DNA of 64,000 nucleotides from Gammaproteobacteria bacterium Milos-ODIII6 (GCA_029228645.1 JAPTHR010000004.1:124001-188000), one strand, 5' to 3'; shown: positions 45,719 to 54,643, counted from the stretch's first letter. The notes: generated from the letters alone by a model not told the origin. Made by a program: numbers and translations.

Positions 45719-46933
45719 ATGTCGCAGGCATTGCGATTTAAAGGTGACCCGACGGGTTTGACCAAGCGAACTCTTGGTCGAGTAACCTTTTCAGAGGTTT
45801 CTATTGAAGAGAGAGGGGATTTCTTCTTCGCAATTACTGCAAACACGCCTAAAGAGAGTTTAAGGAATCTAGACCAGTATCTCGGGATTGTTGTAGAAAA
45901 AGGTGCTGAAAAGAAAGTTCCAGCAGGAACAGCAGCCCCTGTGGTTACGGGGTATGAAGATCTCAAAACCATATCGCAAGATACGGTCATAGCAATTAAT
46001 CCAGGCTCTGGGTCTACGTATCTCCTATACCGACCAGAGTCGATGCACAACGTCATATTTTCGACCGTGCGTTGTAACAGCAACTGTCTTATGTGTTCCC
46101 AGCCTCCAGCCCTGTCAGAAGACGATGCCATAGTTCAGGAGCATCTCCGTCTTATCGATCTAATCAAAGAGGAGCCAAAGGTTCTAGGTATCTCAGGTGG
46201 CGAGCCAACGCTGCTAAAGGAGGGGTTGATCGAAATTCTAGAACGACTAAAGCAGCGCTTTCCCACAACGCATGTTCAAATGCTTACCAATGGGCGTTTG
46301 TACGCATACGAAAATCTAACTAGAGAAATTGCAGCCGTTGATATGGAAAGTTTCGTTTCTGCTATTCCTCTTTATGCAGATAACGCAATCGACCACGATT
46401 ACACCGTCCAAGCAAAAGGCGCTTTTGATGAGACGCTGCGTGGTATTTATAATGCTGCCAAACATGGCTTGAATATTGAGATCCGAGTTGTTTTGCACAA
46501 GCAGACTCTGGATCGGCTGCCCCAGCTAGTGGAGTTTATCTATAGAAATCTCCCGTTTGTTAGCCATGTTGCGCTTATGGGCTTAGAAAACATGGGGTAC
46601 GTGAAAAAGAACTGGAACCTTTTGTGGGTAGATCCGGTTGACTACGTGGAGACTTTGGAGAAAGTCGTACGGTATTTGCACTTAAGACGCATGCCAGTAT
46701 CGATATATAACCTTCCACTTTGCGTGTTGCCTCGGAAGTTATGGCTGTTTGCGCGACAAAGCATTTCTGACTACAAGAACATTCTGCTTCAAGAGTGTGG
46801 TGGCTGTGATGCATCAGCTCGCTGTTCGGGCTTATTCCAATCATCAGAGGCGCGGCATAGTCGAGGGATACGAGCTATTAAATGGGACAGCGACCCTTTT
46901 GATAAATATTTTGAAAAGCCAACAGCAAGCTAG
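45719..46933 (+). CDS. hxsC: Radical SAM maturase HxsC
   Basis: The ATG at 45719 lies two bases after the hxsB stop, giving 404 aa. CNSNCLMC (Cys119, 123, 126) binds the 4Fe-4S cluster, and GISGGEPTLL is the SAM-contact loop. ECGGCDASARCSG near the end offers cysteines for another cluster. About 110 residues precede the radical SAM core, as in HxsC. It is the last gene of the hxs unit. Confidence 0.9.
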   Translation: MSQALRFKGDPTGLTKRTLGRVTFSEVSIEERGDFFFAITANTPKESLRNLDQYLGIVVEKGAEKKVPAGTAAPVVTGYEDLKTISQDTVIAINPGSGSTYLLYRPESMHNVIFSTVRCNSNCLMCSQPPALSEDDAIVQEHLRLIDLIKEEPKVLGISGGEPTLLKEGLIEILERLKQRFPTTHVQMLTNGRLYAYENLTREIAAVDMESFVSAIPLYADNAIDHDYTVQAKGAFDETLRGIYNAAKHGLNIEIRVVLHKQTLDRLPQLVEFIYRNLPFVSHVALMGLENMGYVKKNWNLLWVDPVDYVETLEKVVRYLHLRRMPVSIYNLPLCVLPRKLWLFARQSISDYKNILLQECGGCDASARCSGLFQSSEARHSRGIRAIKWDSDPFDKYFEKPTAS

Positions 46934-47813
46934 TGGTTTCACGAAGGGGCGCTGAATTCACAATCAGCGTCCGGTTAGGTCGCAAAGCAGACCCTACCGA
47001 CGTTTTCCTGCGCAGACAGGACACCAACTGTCGTGGTAGACGAGACTTTTTGGTGCTGCTGCTTCTTCCGGCCAACACCCGCCGTTCGACAAGCATCGGG
47101 CGAACGGCAGCTTCATGCGCATTGCGGACCCTGGTTGGGGAAGTAGCGACGCTTGGAATCGACCCACAGCGGACATCCCTGACCAGTGCTAAGCTGCGAA
47201 CACGAACAATCTCAACCTGCTTTCTACCCCTACGATACCGAAACATAGCTGCACAGCAGAATACGCCGGCGAATACCGCTTAGCCTGCTCTCCTGGTTCC
47301 CGGGCAACATCACCCGATGATCCCATCAATTATTAATGGAATCCAATGCCTGTAATCGTGATAGCTTTGTATATTTCGCAATAAGTCGGTGCAGAGACTG
47401 GCGCGGGTACCGTCCCAGGAATTACGGTAAATATGTCCCTGCACTTGTGACTGCGCCATCCTTGGCACAGACGGTTCTGACAGTCGGAATCCGTACCAGC
47501 TAAAAAGTAGAATACCCCGGGTTATTGGGAAGTTACATAGCCTTAGGCTACCTTGTTGAAGAGGAAGTAGATCTTTGGTGATTTTGTTATGAGCTGATGC
47601 GATTCCCATCAGCTCAACTTGCCAACATTAGTGTAAACACGCCTTACGACAATGTGACAGTTTGTAAGAGGATGATTGCATATTCAGAAAACCTCCCGTT
47701 TTCCACATTTATTTCTCAATAACAAAGCGTGGACGGTTCTTACCGCTTTCCAGTAACGGGGCTCTTCGTATAATACTCCGAAAGCCAGACATGGGAATTA
47801 CGGCACCTATAAA
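46934..47813. other. 880-base stretch with no clear gene
   Basis: No frame has a family resemblance or a good ribosome site. A perfect 9-bp inverted repeat with a 7-base loop (GAGCTGATG, CATCAGCTC) lies at 47591-47615 without a T run. The promoter of the exporter operon should be near 47650-47800. Confidence 0.5.
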
Positions 47814-49172
47814 ATGAAAAGCCTTTTTATTGGAATAATTATAGTTATAGGAACCGCTGTCCTATGGCTGTCTGCAGGGTTGAATGAGATAGAGTATGTC
47901 TACAGCAGTATGCCTTTGGAACGGGGCGATATCGTTAACCGGATCACGGTTACCGGGACGGTGAGCCCGATAGGTGAGGTGAAGGTTGGGTCGCAGCTGT
48001 CGGGACAACTTGCGGAGCGGCTCGTTGACTTCAACCATAATGTTAAAAAAGGCCAGCCGCTAGCCCGGCTTGATGCAACCATTTTTGCGGCCAAGGTTAG
48101 AGAGGCACAGTCGCTGGTCGAGGTGGCCGAAGCCGATGTGGTCATCAAGGAGGCGGGCATAACCAAGGCGGAGTCGGAACTTCAAAACGCCCGGGGTCGA
48201 CTGGCGGTGGCTGAAGCCCGAATCGAGGATGCTCAGGCGATATCTCGACAAGCGTCAGGGGAGTTCCGGCGCAGAGAAATGCTGACTAAGAGCGGGACCG
48301 TCTCGAAGAGCGATCTGGACGATGCGAAGGCACACCACCAGTCTTCCATCGCCAGGTTGCGGGCCGAAGAGTTGGAGCACCAGGTGCGGCTGTTCGCGAT
48401 TCGAAGCGCGGAGGCGGCGCTGCACATGGCCAGAGCGGAAGTCCAATACGCCAAGGGGGTTGTCAGACAGCGGCAGGCAGCTCTTGACCAGGCAACGGTG
48501 GAACTGGAGCGCACGGTCATCCGGGCGCCCATCGACGGAATCGTGATCGGACGCGACGTGGAAAGCGGTCAGACCGTGGCCGCCGCGCTGGAGGCGCCGA
48601 CCCTGTTTACCTTGGCGCGGGATCTGGGCCAGATCGAGGTGCAGGCGACCGTAGACGAGGCGGATATCGGCCGGGTCCATATTGAGCAGCCCGTGAGCTT
48701 TCGCGTCGCCGCCTATCCGGAACGCGAGTTTGCGGGGAAAGTGGTCGAGATCAGAAAGGCGCCGAAGAAGCTGGAAAAGGTGGTGACCTACACGGTGCTG
48801 ATCTCTGCCGAGAACCTTGATAGGACCTTGCTCCCCGGTATGACCGCTACCATCAGTATTGTCGTGGAATCGGTTCGCGACGTGCTCAAGTTGCCCAATG
48901 CTGCGCTGCGTTTCCAACCACCTGACCGTTCTGGCCAGCGCGAAGTCGAGGCAAGGCGTGAACCGGAACCGGATCGCCCGGCCGACCGCACCCGGGTGGT
49001 CTGGGTGCCGGATGAGGACGGCAGGCCGGCGCCATTGGAGATCCGCATCGGCCTCATGGGCGACTATTTCAGCGAATTGGTCGCGGGAGAACTGAGTGAA
49101 GGCGGGGCCGTGCTGGTGGGTTTCGAGGCGCTATCGGGCGGCTTGTTCTCAGGTATCACGGCCACCCGGTGA
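47814..49172 (+). CDS. HlyD/MacA-type periplasmic adaptor
   Basis: The 452-aa protein has a membrane anchor (LFIGIIIVIGTAVLWLSAG), a biotinyl-lipoyl-like domain (GTVSPIGEVKVGSQLSG) and a long coiled coil (about 90-235). The beta-barrel follows (RAPIDGIVIGRDVESGQTV) with a C-terminal extension. It pairs with an ABC ATPase and MacB permease to export small molecules or peptides through an outer-membrane channel supplied elsewhere. Confidence 0.92.
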   Translation: MKSLFIGIIIVIGTAVLWLSAGLNEIEYVYSSMPLERGDIVNRITVTGTVSPIGEVKVGSQLSGQLAERLVDFNHNVKKGQPLARLDATIFAAKVREAQSLVEVAEADVVIKEAGITKAESELQNARGRLAVAEARIEDAQAISRQASGEFRRREMLTKSGTVSKSDLDDAKAHHQSSIARLRAEELEHQVRLFAIRSAEAALHMARAEVQYAKGVVRQRQAALDQATVELERTVIRAPIDGIVIGRDVESGQTVAAALEAPTLFTLARDLGQIEVQATVDEADIGRVHIEQPVSFRVAAYPEREFAGKVVEIRKAPKKLEKVVTYTVLISAENLDRTLLPGMTATISIVVESVRDVLKLPNAALRFQPPDRSGQREVEARREPEPDRPADRTRVVWVPDEDGRPAPLEIRIGLMGDYFSELVAGELSEGGAVLVGFEALSGGLFSGITATR

Positions 49173-49176
49173 CCCA

Positions 49177-49914
49177 GTGGATACCCTGATCAGTGCTAGA
49201 TCTCTGCGCAAGTCGTATTCTCTCGGGGAGACCACCGTTCATGCGCTGCGCGGGGTATCCCTGGAGATCTCCGCAGGGGAATTCGTCGCCATCATGGGAC
49301 CATCCGGTTCCGGAAAATCCACGCTGATGCACCTGCTGGGTTTGCTCAACCGTCCGAGTGGCGGTCAGTATCGGTTTTCTGGCCGGGAGGTGGGCGATTT
49401 GACCAATGATCAACAGGCCAGAATCCGTAATCGCCAAATCGGCTTTGTCTTTCAGGCCTACAACCTGCTGACCCGAGCCACGGCCCTGGAAAACGTGGAA
49501 CTGCCGCTATTGTACGGCAGCTGTGGCCGGGTGGAGCGCCGACGCAAGGCCGGCGATACCCTAGAGCGAGTCGGGCTCTCTCATCGTATGAATCATCTTC
49601 CGGGACAGCTCTCCGGCGGGGAACAGCAGCGGGTGGCCATCGCCCGCGCCATGGTGAACAGACCGGATCTGGTTCTGGCCGACGAGCCCACCGGCGCCCT
49701 GGACAGCCGCACCGGACTGGAGATACTGGCACTTTTTCAGCGGCTCAATCGCGATGGCACAACGGTGGTGTTCGTCACCCACGATGGGCAGGTGGCAAAG
49801 CATGCCCGGCGCACTGTGACCATGCAGGACGGATACAGCATGGCGGACAAACCGGTTGACGCGCCCGTGGATGCAGCGGCGCAGTTGGCGGGCTTGCCGG
49901 CAGACCTGTCGTGA
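49177..49914 (+). CDS. ABC transporter ATP-binding protein (MacB/LolD type)
   Basis: A GTG at 49177, four bases after the adaptor stop, gives 245 aa. Walker A is GPSGSGKST, the signature [14 protein letters not shown], Walker [13 protein letters not shown], and the His switch FVTHD. All are intact. The ATG-less start is chosen because the upstream frame overlaps the adaptor. It drives the export complex. Confidence 0.92.
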   Translation: MDTLISARSLRKSYSLGETTVHALRGVSLEISAGEFVAIMGPSGSGKSTLMHLLGLLNRPSGGQYRFSGREVGDLTNDQQARIRNRQIGFVFQAYNLLTRATALENVELPLLYGSCGRVERRRKAGDTLERVGLSHRMNHLPGQLSGGEQQRVAIARAMVNRPDLVLADEPTGALDSRTGLEILALFQRLNRDGTTVVFVTHDGQVAKHARRTVTMQDGYSMADKPVDAPVDAAAQLAGLPADLS

Positions 49915-51125
49915 ACTTCCTGCAGAGCCTGGTGACGGCGCTGGGTGCCCTGAACGGCAACCGGCTGCGCAGCGCACTCACCATGCTCGGCATCGTCATC
50001 GGCGTCGCTGCGGTGATCACCATGGTCGCCATCGGCAGCGGCGCCCAGCAGCGGGTGGTCCAGCAAATCCGCAGCCTGGGGGCCAATCTGCTGCAGGTGC
50101 AGCCCGAAGAACGACGGGGTGGCGGTTATTATCTGCTCACGGAACAGGACGCCGTGGCGATTGCACGGGAGATCTCCACGGTTGTATTGACGGCGCCCGC
50201 GGTGCAGGAGCACTTCCGGATCGTAACAGGCAACCGGAACTGGAACACTCCGGTGGTCGGTGCATTGCCCAACTACCTGGAGGTGCGGGATTGGCCGCTG
50301 GACGCGGGTCGCGTCTTCACCGAAAGGGAAGCGGTCTCCGCTGCCAAAGTGGTCCTGCTGGGGCAGCGGGTCACCGAACGGCTGTTCCGTGACGGCTCCC
50401 CCCTGGGTCGCCAGGTGCGGATCGGTGACATCCCTTTTACCGTAATCGGGGTGTTGGCCGGGAAGGGACTAAGCCCTTTCGGAACCGATCAGGACAGCGT
50501 CGCCTTCGTCCCCATGCAGACCGTCAAGTTGCGGCTGCAGGGTAGCGGCCACCGGGTCAATCCATACGCCGTGGATTTCATCTACGTCAAGGCCCGGGAT
50601 GCCCGTTCATTGGCACAGGCGAAAAAGCAGACCGAGTCCCTGCTGCGCCAGCGCCACCGCCTGATGTCGGGGGATGAAGATGACTTCGAGGTAATGGACC
50701 TCTCCGCCATGGTACTCGCCCAGCGGGAAGCGGGGCGCACTCTCACCACCTTGCTGGCTTCCGTGGCGCTGGTCTCTCTGCTGGTGGGAGGCATCAGCAT
50801 CATGAACATCATGCTGGTGTCGGTTTCCGAACGGACCCGGGAGATCGGGCTGCGCCTGGCAGTGGGGGCCCGCCGGCGGGACCTGCGCAATCAGTTCCTG
50901 ACCGAGGCGGTGATTCTCTGCCTGATCGGCAGTATCGCCGGCATCGGCGTCGGGGTGGCGGCATCGGTGGCAGTCGCCGCTCTGGCGGGATGGGAGGTGC
51001 TGATCGAGCCCTGGTCCATCCTGCTAGCGGTGGGATTCGCGGTGCTGGTGGGCATGTTCTTCGGCTTTTATCCTGCGTACAAGGCATCCAGGCTGGATCC
51101 GATCGAGGCGCTGAGGTTTGAATAG
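49911..51125 (+). CDS. MacB-type permease
   Basis: A GTG start overlaps the ATPase stop. The 404-aa protein has an N-terminal membrane helix (LTMLGIVIGVAAVITMVAIGSG), a periplasmic MacB core and three C-terminal helices (LVSLLVGGISIMNIMLVSVSERTREIG). It is an ATPase-less MacB-type half. Its substrate is unknown; hxsA product and the small exported protein at 51208 are both nearby. Confidence 0.92.
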   Translation: MNFLQSLVTALGALNGNRLRSALTMLGIVIGVAAVITMVAIGSGAQQRVVQQIRSLGANLLQVQPEERRGGGYYLLTEQDAVAIAREISTVVLTAPAVQEHFRIVTGNRNWNTPVVGALPNYLEVRDWPLDAGRVFTEREAVSAAKVVLLGQRVTERLFRDGSPLGRQVRIGDIPFTVIGVLAGKGLSPFGTDQDSVAFVPMQTVKLRLQGSGHRVNPYAVDFIYVKARDARSLAQAKKQTESLLRQRHRLMSGDEDDFEVMDLSAMVLAQREAGRTLTTLLASVALVSLLVGGISIMNIMLVSVSERTREIGLRLAVGARRRDLRNQFLTEAVILCLIGSIAGIGVGVAASVAVAALAGWEVLIEPWSILLAVGFAVLVGMFFGFYPAYKASRLDPIEALRFE

Positions 51126-51156
51126 TATATTTCTCAGGCGTTGCCAATCGAGATGC

Positions 51157-51190
51157 AAAAAAAACCCCGGGAATAATCACGGGGTTTTTT
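51157..51190. terminator. Bidirectional terminator between the exporter and the small exported protein
   Basis: AAAAAACCCCG and CGGGGTTTTTT with a 10-base loop, giving T runs on both strands. It ends the exporter operon (plus) and the small exported protein gene (minus). Confidence 0.9.
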
Positions 51191-51207
51191 ATCAAAGTTT
51201 CTATTGA

Positions 51208-51480
51208 TTAATTGTTTGCGTTATTGTCACCGGAATTACCAGGATCGATATCAAAACGACGACGACTCTCGGCACGTTTTCCACCTATATTCTTTACGCA
51301 CGTACCACTTCGCCGCAGTAGTCGTTCCCCACCATTCCCGATACCAGCATTAGCACATTTGGTTGCGGCAAGCAGGCGAGCGTCCTGGCCGACAGCCAGG
51401 CCGTTGTCGTGACCTTTGGCCCAGGCACCGGACGCAGCCAGCAAGGTGGAAGCGGCAAAAATCAGTGTAATCTTTTTCAT
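51208..51480 (-). CDS. Small exported protein with two cysteines
   Basis: A 90-aa precursor with a clear signal peptide (MKKITLIFAASTLLAASGAWA). The mature 69 residues are basic (LLRRSG, KRAESRRRF) with Cys42 and Cys61 and a Gly/Asn/Asp-rich tail. No family recognised. It converges on the MacAB-like operon; a disulfide-bonded secreted peptide is possible. Confidence 0.65.
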   Translation of the reverse strand: MKKITLIFAASTLLAASGAWAKGHDNGLAVGQDARLLAATKCANAGIGNGGERLLRRSGTCVKNIGGKRAESRRRFDIDPGNSGDNNANN

Positions 51481-51555
51481 TAGGTTATCTCCTCTGTGTC
51501 ATTCCCGTTCGTACTGAGAAACACTTTACGCATTAATCGTGCCTATTTATTCAAC

Positions 51556-51855
51556 CTACTGATACTGCAATGATTGTCTTTTTTTCTCCGACCGACGGGA
51601 CGCTATCTTGTTAAATTTTCTGACACACTTGCGTATGTTGATCTTAATGCGGATGTAAGTGTGCTGTCCTCTCAGCCCGGATAAATATCTTCCGAGCTTA
51701 GCCGGAAGGATAGTCAACTTTTTGCCAACATCAAGCATATCGCTAGCAGAAATAAAGTTCCTTTCCACAAAGTCGGCGCCTAGCAAGAACCCCGAAATAG
51801 CGCCTGGTGGTGCCTTGCAACACCGTGAGACCCGCCTGGTTTCAGAGAATTTCAC
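51556..51855 (-). CDS. Doubtful hypothetical protein
   Basis: A 99-codon frame with a basic C-terminus. No good ribosome site and no family seen. It lies in a stretch with decayed genes and may itself be a remnant or not coding. Confidence 0.25.
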   Translation of the reverse strand: MKFSETRRVSRCCKAPPGAISGFLLGADFVERNFISASDMLDVGKKLTILPAKLGRYLSGLRGQHTYIRIKINIRKCVRKFNKIASRRSEKKRQSLQYQ

Positions 51856-51952
51856 TAGTTTCTCATGCCTGCTATCCGGCCATCCATCGATATCACGCCA
51901 TTGCCTTTTTCAGGATGAATGAGTTCGCCCATGATGCATACCGACAGCGCTT

Positions 51953-52330
51953 TCACAGCTGGATGAGATTGACGATACTTCGGAAACGGACCAGCGCGGC
52001 GATGAAAAGCAATGAGGTCGATGAAGCCGATGGCCAGCCGCCGCGGCTACGACGAACATCGTCAACCCCTGCCCGCGGGAGAATCCCAACCGCAATTGCC
52101 AGAAAACGTGGCGGGCGATCGGATCGAGGCTGGAGTTGGATTGGGCCAGGATCAGCACGTCGGGGTCGTGGATCACCGCGACCGCCAGCAACAGGCGCTG
52201 GCGAATGCCCAGAGTCAGATGACAAGCGTGGGACTTCGAGATGGCGCCCAAGCCCGAGACGGTCGACCAGCCCGGCCAAGCGCTCGTTGAGTCGGCCGGC
52301 GGGCAACCGCGGAATTCTGGTGACAGTTTG
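51953..52330 (-). pseudogene. Remnant of an ABC ATPase (RbbA-like)
   Basis: In two minus-strand frames one can follow NERLAGLVDRLGLG, then HLTLGIRQRLLLAVAVIHDPDVLIL and DPIARHVFW. The spacing is that of an RbbA/YhhJ-linked ABC ATPase from signature to Walker B, but the DEPT of Walker B is AQSN and the frames are broken. Neither Walker A nor the rest is present. Confidence 0.6.
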
Positions 52331-52345
52331 CTTAATCCAATATGC

Positions 52346-52420
52346 CTACCAGCTCCCACGGCCTCTGCCTTGATATGCCTCGGCTTGGCAGGAATCGGCT
52401 GCAGGCAAAATCGCAGAAGA
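52346..52420 (+). pseudogene. Orphan PEP-CTERM tail
   Basis: The plus frame reads LPAPTASALICLGLAGIG then CRQNRRR, a PEP-CTERM sorting tail with no intact gene in front. It is probably the end of a fifth member of the island's PEP-CTERM family. Confidence 0.5.
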
Positions 52421-53081
52421 ACTGCCGCAGGAAACTTTCGAAAGCCCAACATACAACCCCTTTATGATTCACTTTTACAGGGTTTATTAGTGCATAGTGT
52501 ATGACCGGTTGCAGGCGGTCGGTTTCTTTACTTCACCGTCTGGTTACCGCTGAACAACGGTCATTCCCCAAGTCAGTGCTGACCGTCTGTTGTGTGTCGA
52601 TTCCTGCCGTCCGCCGATGGTTGGTTTTGAGGCCAGCGGAGCCCCGGATGACTGCCCCGGCCGATGTCTCTTCAGGGTCGATTCCGGGCATTCGCCTACA
52701 CGTCAGTGAAGAGCAAACTACCACCCTGGAAGCCGATTCCGGCAACGTCCGGTCTGTGTTGTTTGCGGTCGTTCTCGGCTGACTGAGCACAGCGCCACCC
52801 GATGCCTTCTTCTCCGCCTCAGATTATGTCTCCTTCGGTCGCAAAGCGGAAGTTGATCGAGATGATGCGGCCAGATGCCGCGCCCGGAAAGCGGACCTTC
52901 GGACAAGGTGACCTCAATGACTGCTACACACAGACCGGACGTTGCCGGAATTGACTTCCAGGGTGTTGGTTTGCTCTTCACTCAGGTGTTAGCTAATGCC
53001 CGGTATCGCCCCAACTCGGACATTAACGTTGTAATAGGGGAGTGGACACTCACGCGCCGCACTGGCGACAATTCTCCCTTC
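52421..53081. other. Stretch with no recognisable gene
   Basis: About 660 bases with only short frames that lack family resemblance and ribosome sites on both strands. It is probably decayed DNA at the island's right end. Confidence 0.4.
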
Positions 53082-53360
53082 TTAGTCCATGTCCACCTGA
53101 TAAGTTTCACCGGTTTCATAATCTGTTAACTCGCCAGATCCACCGGGGTGCATATCAAGGTAACCCGAACGGTACTCACCAGCCCTGTAGTCATAGTATT
53201 CAACTTCGCCCTCACCTTGACCTTGATGGTCATAGGATTCGACATCGATGTGACTTCCGGTGCCGTAGTTGTATCCGTCCCATGCATGAGTGGGGGATAC
53301 AATGAATACACTAGCAATGAATGCCCGTGCGGATATTCCAACAACACTTAAACGGTCCAT
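53082..53360 (-). CDS. Small exported protein, DUF5334-like
   Basis: From the ATG at 53360 (92 aa), the signal peptide (FIASVFIVSPTHA) precedes WDGYNYGTGSHIDVES and an acidic, Tyr/Gly-rich body (VEYYDYRAGEYRSGYLDM, TDYETGETYQVDMD). The pattern is that of DUF5334 periplasmic proteins of unknown role. Upstream GGGAGATATAGATATGG supplies a ribosome site. Confidence 0.7.
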   Translation of the reverse strand: MDRLSVVGISARAFIASVFIVSPTHAWDGYNYGTGSHIDVESYDHQGQGEGEVEYYDYRAGEYRSGYLDMHPGGSGELTDYETGETYQVDMD

Positions 53361-53532
53361 ATCTATATCTCCCTTTTGCATCCTAGTTTACAGGAAGCAC
53401 GCGTGGTGAAATTTCATACTTTTAAGGAAAATGAGAGCTAACAGCTTTTAGAGGTCGTATACTTCAAACTGATCGCCGCTCATTGAGTTCTACTAGCAAC
53501 CCTCTTCACTACCGCGGTGCTTAGTTGAGAGG

Positions 53533-53570
53533 CAAAAAAACGCCGCCAAGGTGGAGGTCCCCAAGCGGCG
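53533..53570 (-). terminator. Terminator after the YHYH-like gene
   Basis: CGCCGC and GCGGCG arms with a long partly paired loop are followed on the minus strand by seven T. It lies 60 bases after the stop of the small exported protein at 53631-53828. Confidence 0.7.
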
Positions 53571-53630
53571 ATGATTATGTAATTTCCAGCGACTTTAGGT
53601 GAATCGCTGTCCGATGCGTCTAGCCGGTAA

Positions 53631-53828
53631 CTAGTGACAATGAACAACCCCCGTGCTGTTGTCCATGTGGCAGCACAACCCAGGGGGTGAAGATTTGCGA
53701 CACCCTCCACCATGCTCTACAACTTCAGACTGGTGCCCCGTAGGTAACCATACATACTCGGACTTCGCATAAGCGAATGCGCTCATGGAAATCAACATGA
53801 CAGCGGCAACCTTGATTAGTCCTTTCAT
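53631..53828 (-). CDS. Small exported Cys/His-rich protein
   Basis: The ATG at 53828, after GGAGGTGTTT, gives 65 aa with a signal peptide ending FAYA. The mature part has CCHMDNSTGVVHCH at the end, with three Cys and several His suited to metal or disulfide chemistry. Such CH-rich ends occur in small periplasmic proteins with YHYH-like motifs. Function unknown. Confidence 0.7.
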   Translation of the reverse strand: MKGLIKVAAVMLISMSAFAYAKSEYVWLPTGHQSEVVEHGGGCRKSSPPGLCCHMDNSTGVVHCH

Positions 53829-54059
53829 AAACACCTCCAATTTGTGACCCAGCGCTTCGAGACTAGCCTCGTTGAATACCGCTGGCAACCCCTAGCCTAT
53901 CGGCTTCCTTGAAACTGCTGTAGCTTCCACGCCTCACACACGTTCTCACTACTCAGTCCCCACACCCCCAAAGTCACTCGTGGAAGGTTTTGACTGCAGT
54001 TGGATAACTTCATGTCAATCTTGATCCCGTGAAGGCCCTTCCCGCAACTCTTACATATT
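53829..54059. other. Gap between the YHYH-like gene and the SNase fragment
   Basis: No gene seen. It should hold the promoter of the small exported protein gene. Confidence 0.4.
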
Positions 54060-54260
54060 GCGAGCTACATTGATCCGATCCAGCCTGACCCGGTGGTCAT
54101 AACCCTGAGACTCCACGACAACAGCATCCCCGTTCACCACGCTTGACCTGACCCGGCAGACAGGCGGAGACGAGGAAACCAGTAGGGTAAGGGTTATCCC
54201 ACAGGTAAGGCAGCAAACGCCCTCTGCCGTGCTTGATTGGCGATCCGGATTCGCTTTGGT
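54060..54260 (-). pseudogene. Fragment of a thermonuclease gene
   Basis: Across two minus-strand frames the sequence reads LPGQVKR, then VNGDAVVVESQGYDHRVRLDRI, matching VKRVVDGDTLVIESQEFDHRVRLASI of the intact nuclease at 37376-37915. It is frameshifted and lacks the catalytic C-terminal two thirds. It marks an old duplication within the island or a second acquisition. Confidence 0.7.
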
Positions 54261-54489
54261 GCTTGCATGCAAGTCCCAAAACCGGATTGCAAAGGAGCAG
54301 GCAAGCATCGAGATGACGCCCCCAAATACATAACCATCTTACGGGAAGAGACCTCGGACGCCGCCAAGCAAGGGCGACGGAGCGCAAATTTGTCCAACAC
54401 TTAGCCAGATATCGGCTGTCAGGTAAGGTTGGTGCACTTCTGCTCTCGGCAGGGCGGAGGCGACTGCAATATGATTTATGCGCCGAAAA

Positions 54490-54509
54490 TTCACCTATAG
54501 CTCACCTAA
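54490..54509. promoter_or_regulatory. Tandem TCACCTA sites beside the right junction
   Basis: Two direct copies of TCACCTA start 11 bases apart (54491 and 54502), about one helical turn, next to the right repeat. Inverted copies of the same word stand before int and after the primase gene. This would suit phased binding of an excisionase. Confidence 0.5.
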
Positions 54510-54530
54510 AAAAATCCCGCCGAAGCGGGA
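54508..54530 (-). terminator. Terminator of tRNA-Thr
   Basis: TCCCGC-CGAA-GCGGGA followed by seven T on the minus strand, 25 bases past the tRNA 3' end. It is nearly identical to the stranded copy at 22339-22361, which shows that the island carries its own 3' tRNA end and terminator. Confidence 0.88.
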
Positions 54531-54549
54531 TTGCAAGTAATCCATTGAT

Positions 54550-54601
54550 AAATATGGAGCTGGTGACAGGAATCGAACCCGCGACCGGCTGATTACAAAT
54601 C
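54550..54601 (-). repeat. attR: 52-bp direct repeat inside tRNA-Thr
   Basis: Identical to 22371-22422. It covers the tRNA 3' half from CCA to the anticodon stem and seven bases outside. Together with the left copy it defines a 32.2-kb integrated element. Confidence 0.92.
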
Positions 54602-54630
54602 AGCTGCTCTACCTGCTGAGCTACACCAGC
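54555..54630 (-). tRNA. tRNA-Thr (anticodon TGT)
   Basis: The 76-base gene folds as a cloverleaf: acceptor GCTGGTG with CACCAGC, D-loop GCTCAGCAGGTAGAGC, anticodon loop TTTGTAA, and T arm GCGGGTTCGATTCCTGT, with encoded CCA. The anticodon TGT reads ACA threonine codons. The 3' part is supplied by the island, so the tRNA stays functional after integration. Confidence 0.95.
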
Positions 54631-54643
54631 GCTCAAGCGACGC

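Noticed and set aside
46934..47300. Open frames on both strands after hxsC that might add a sixth hxs gene
   Set aside because: They lack a ribosome site, mirror each other on the two strands and match no Hxs component.
52241..52504. 87-codon plus-strand frame containing a PEP-CTERM tail
   Set aside because: Only the tail is recognisable; the upstream part is antisense to the ABC ATPase remnant, so I list the tail as a relic rather than a gene.
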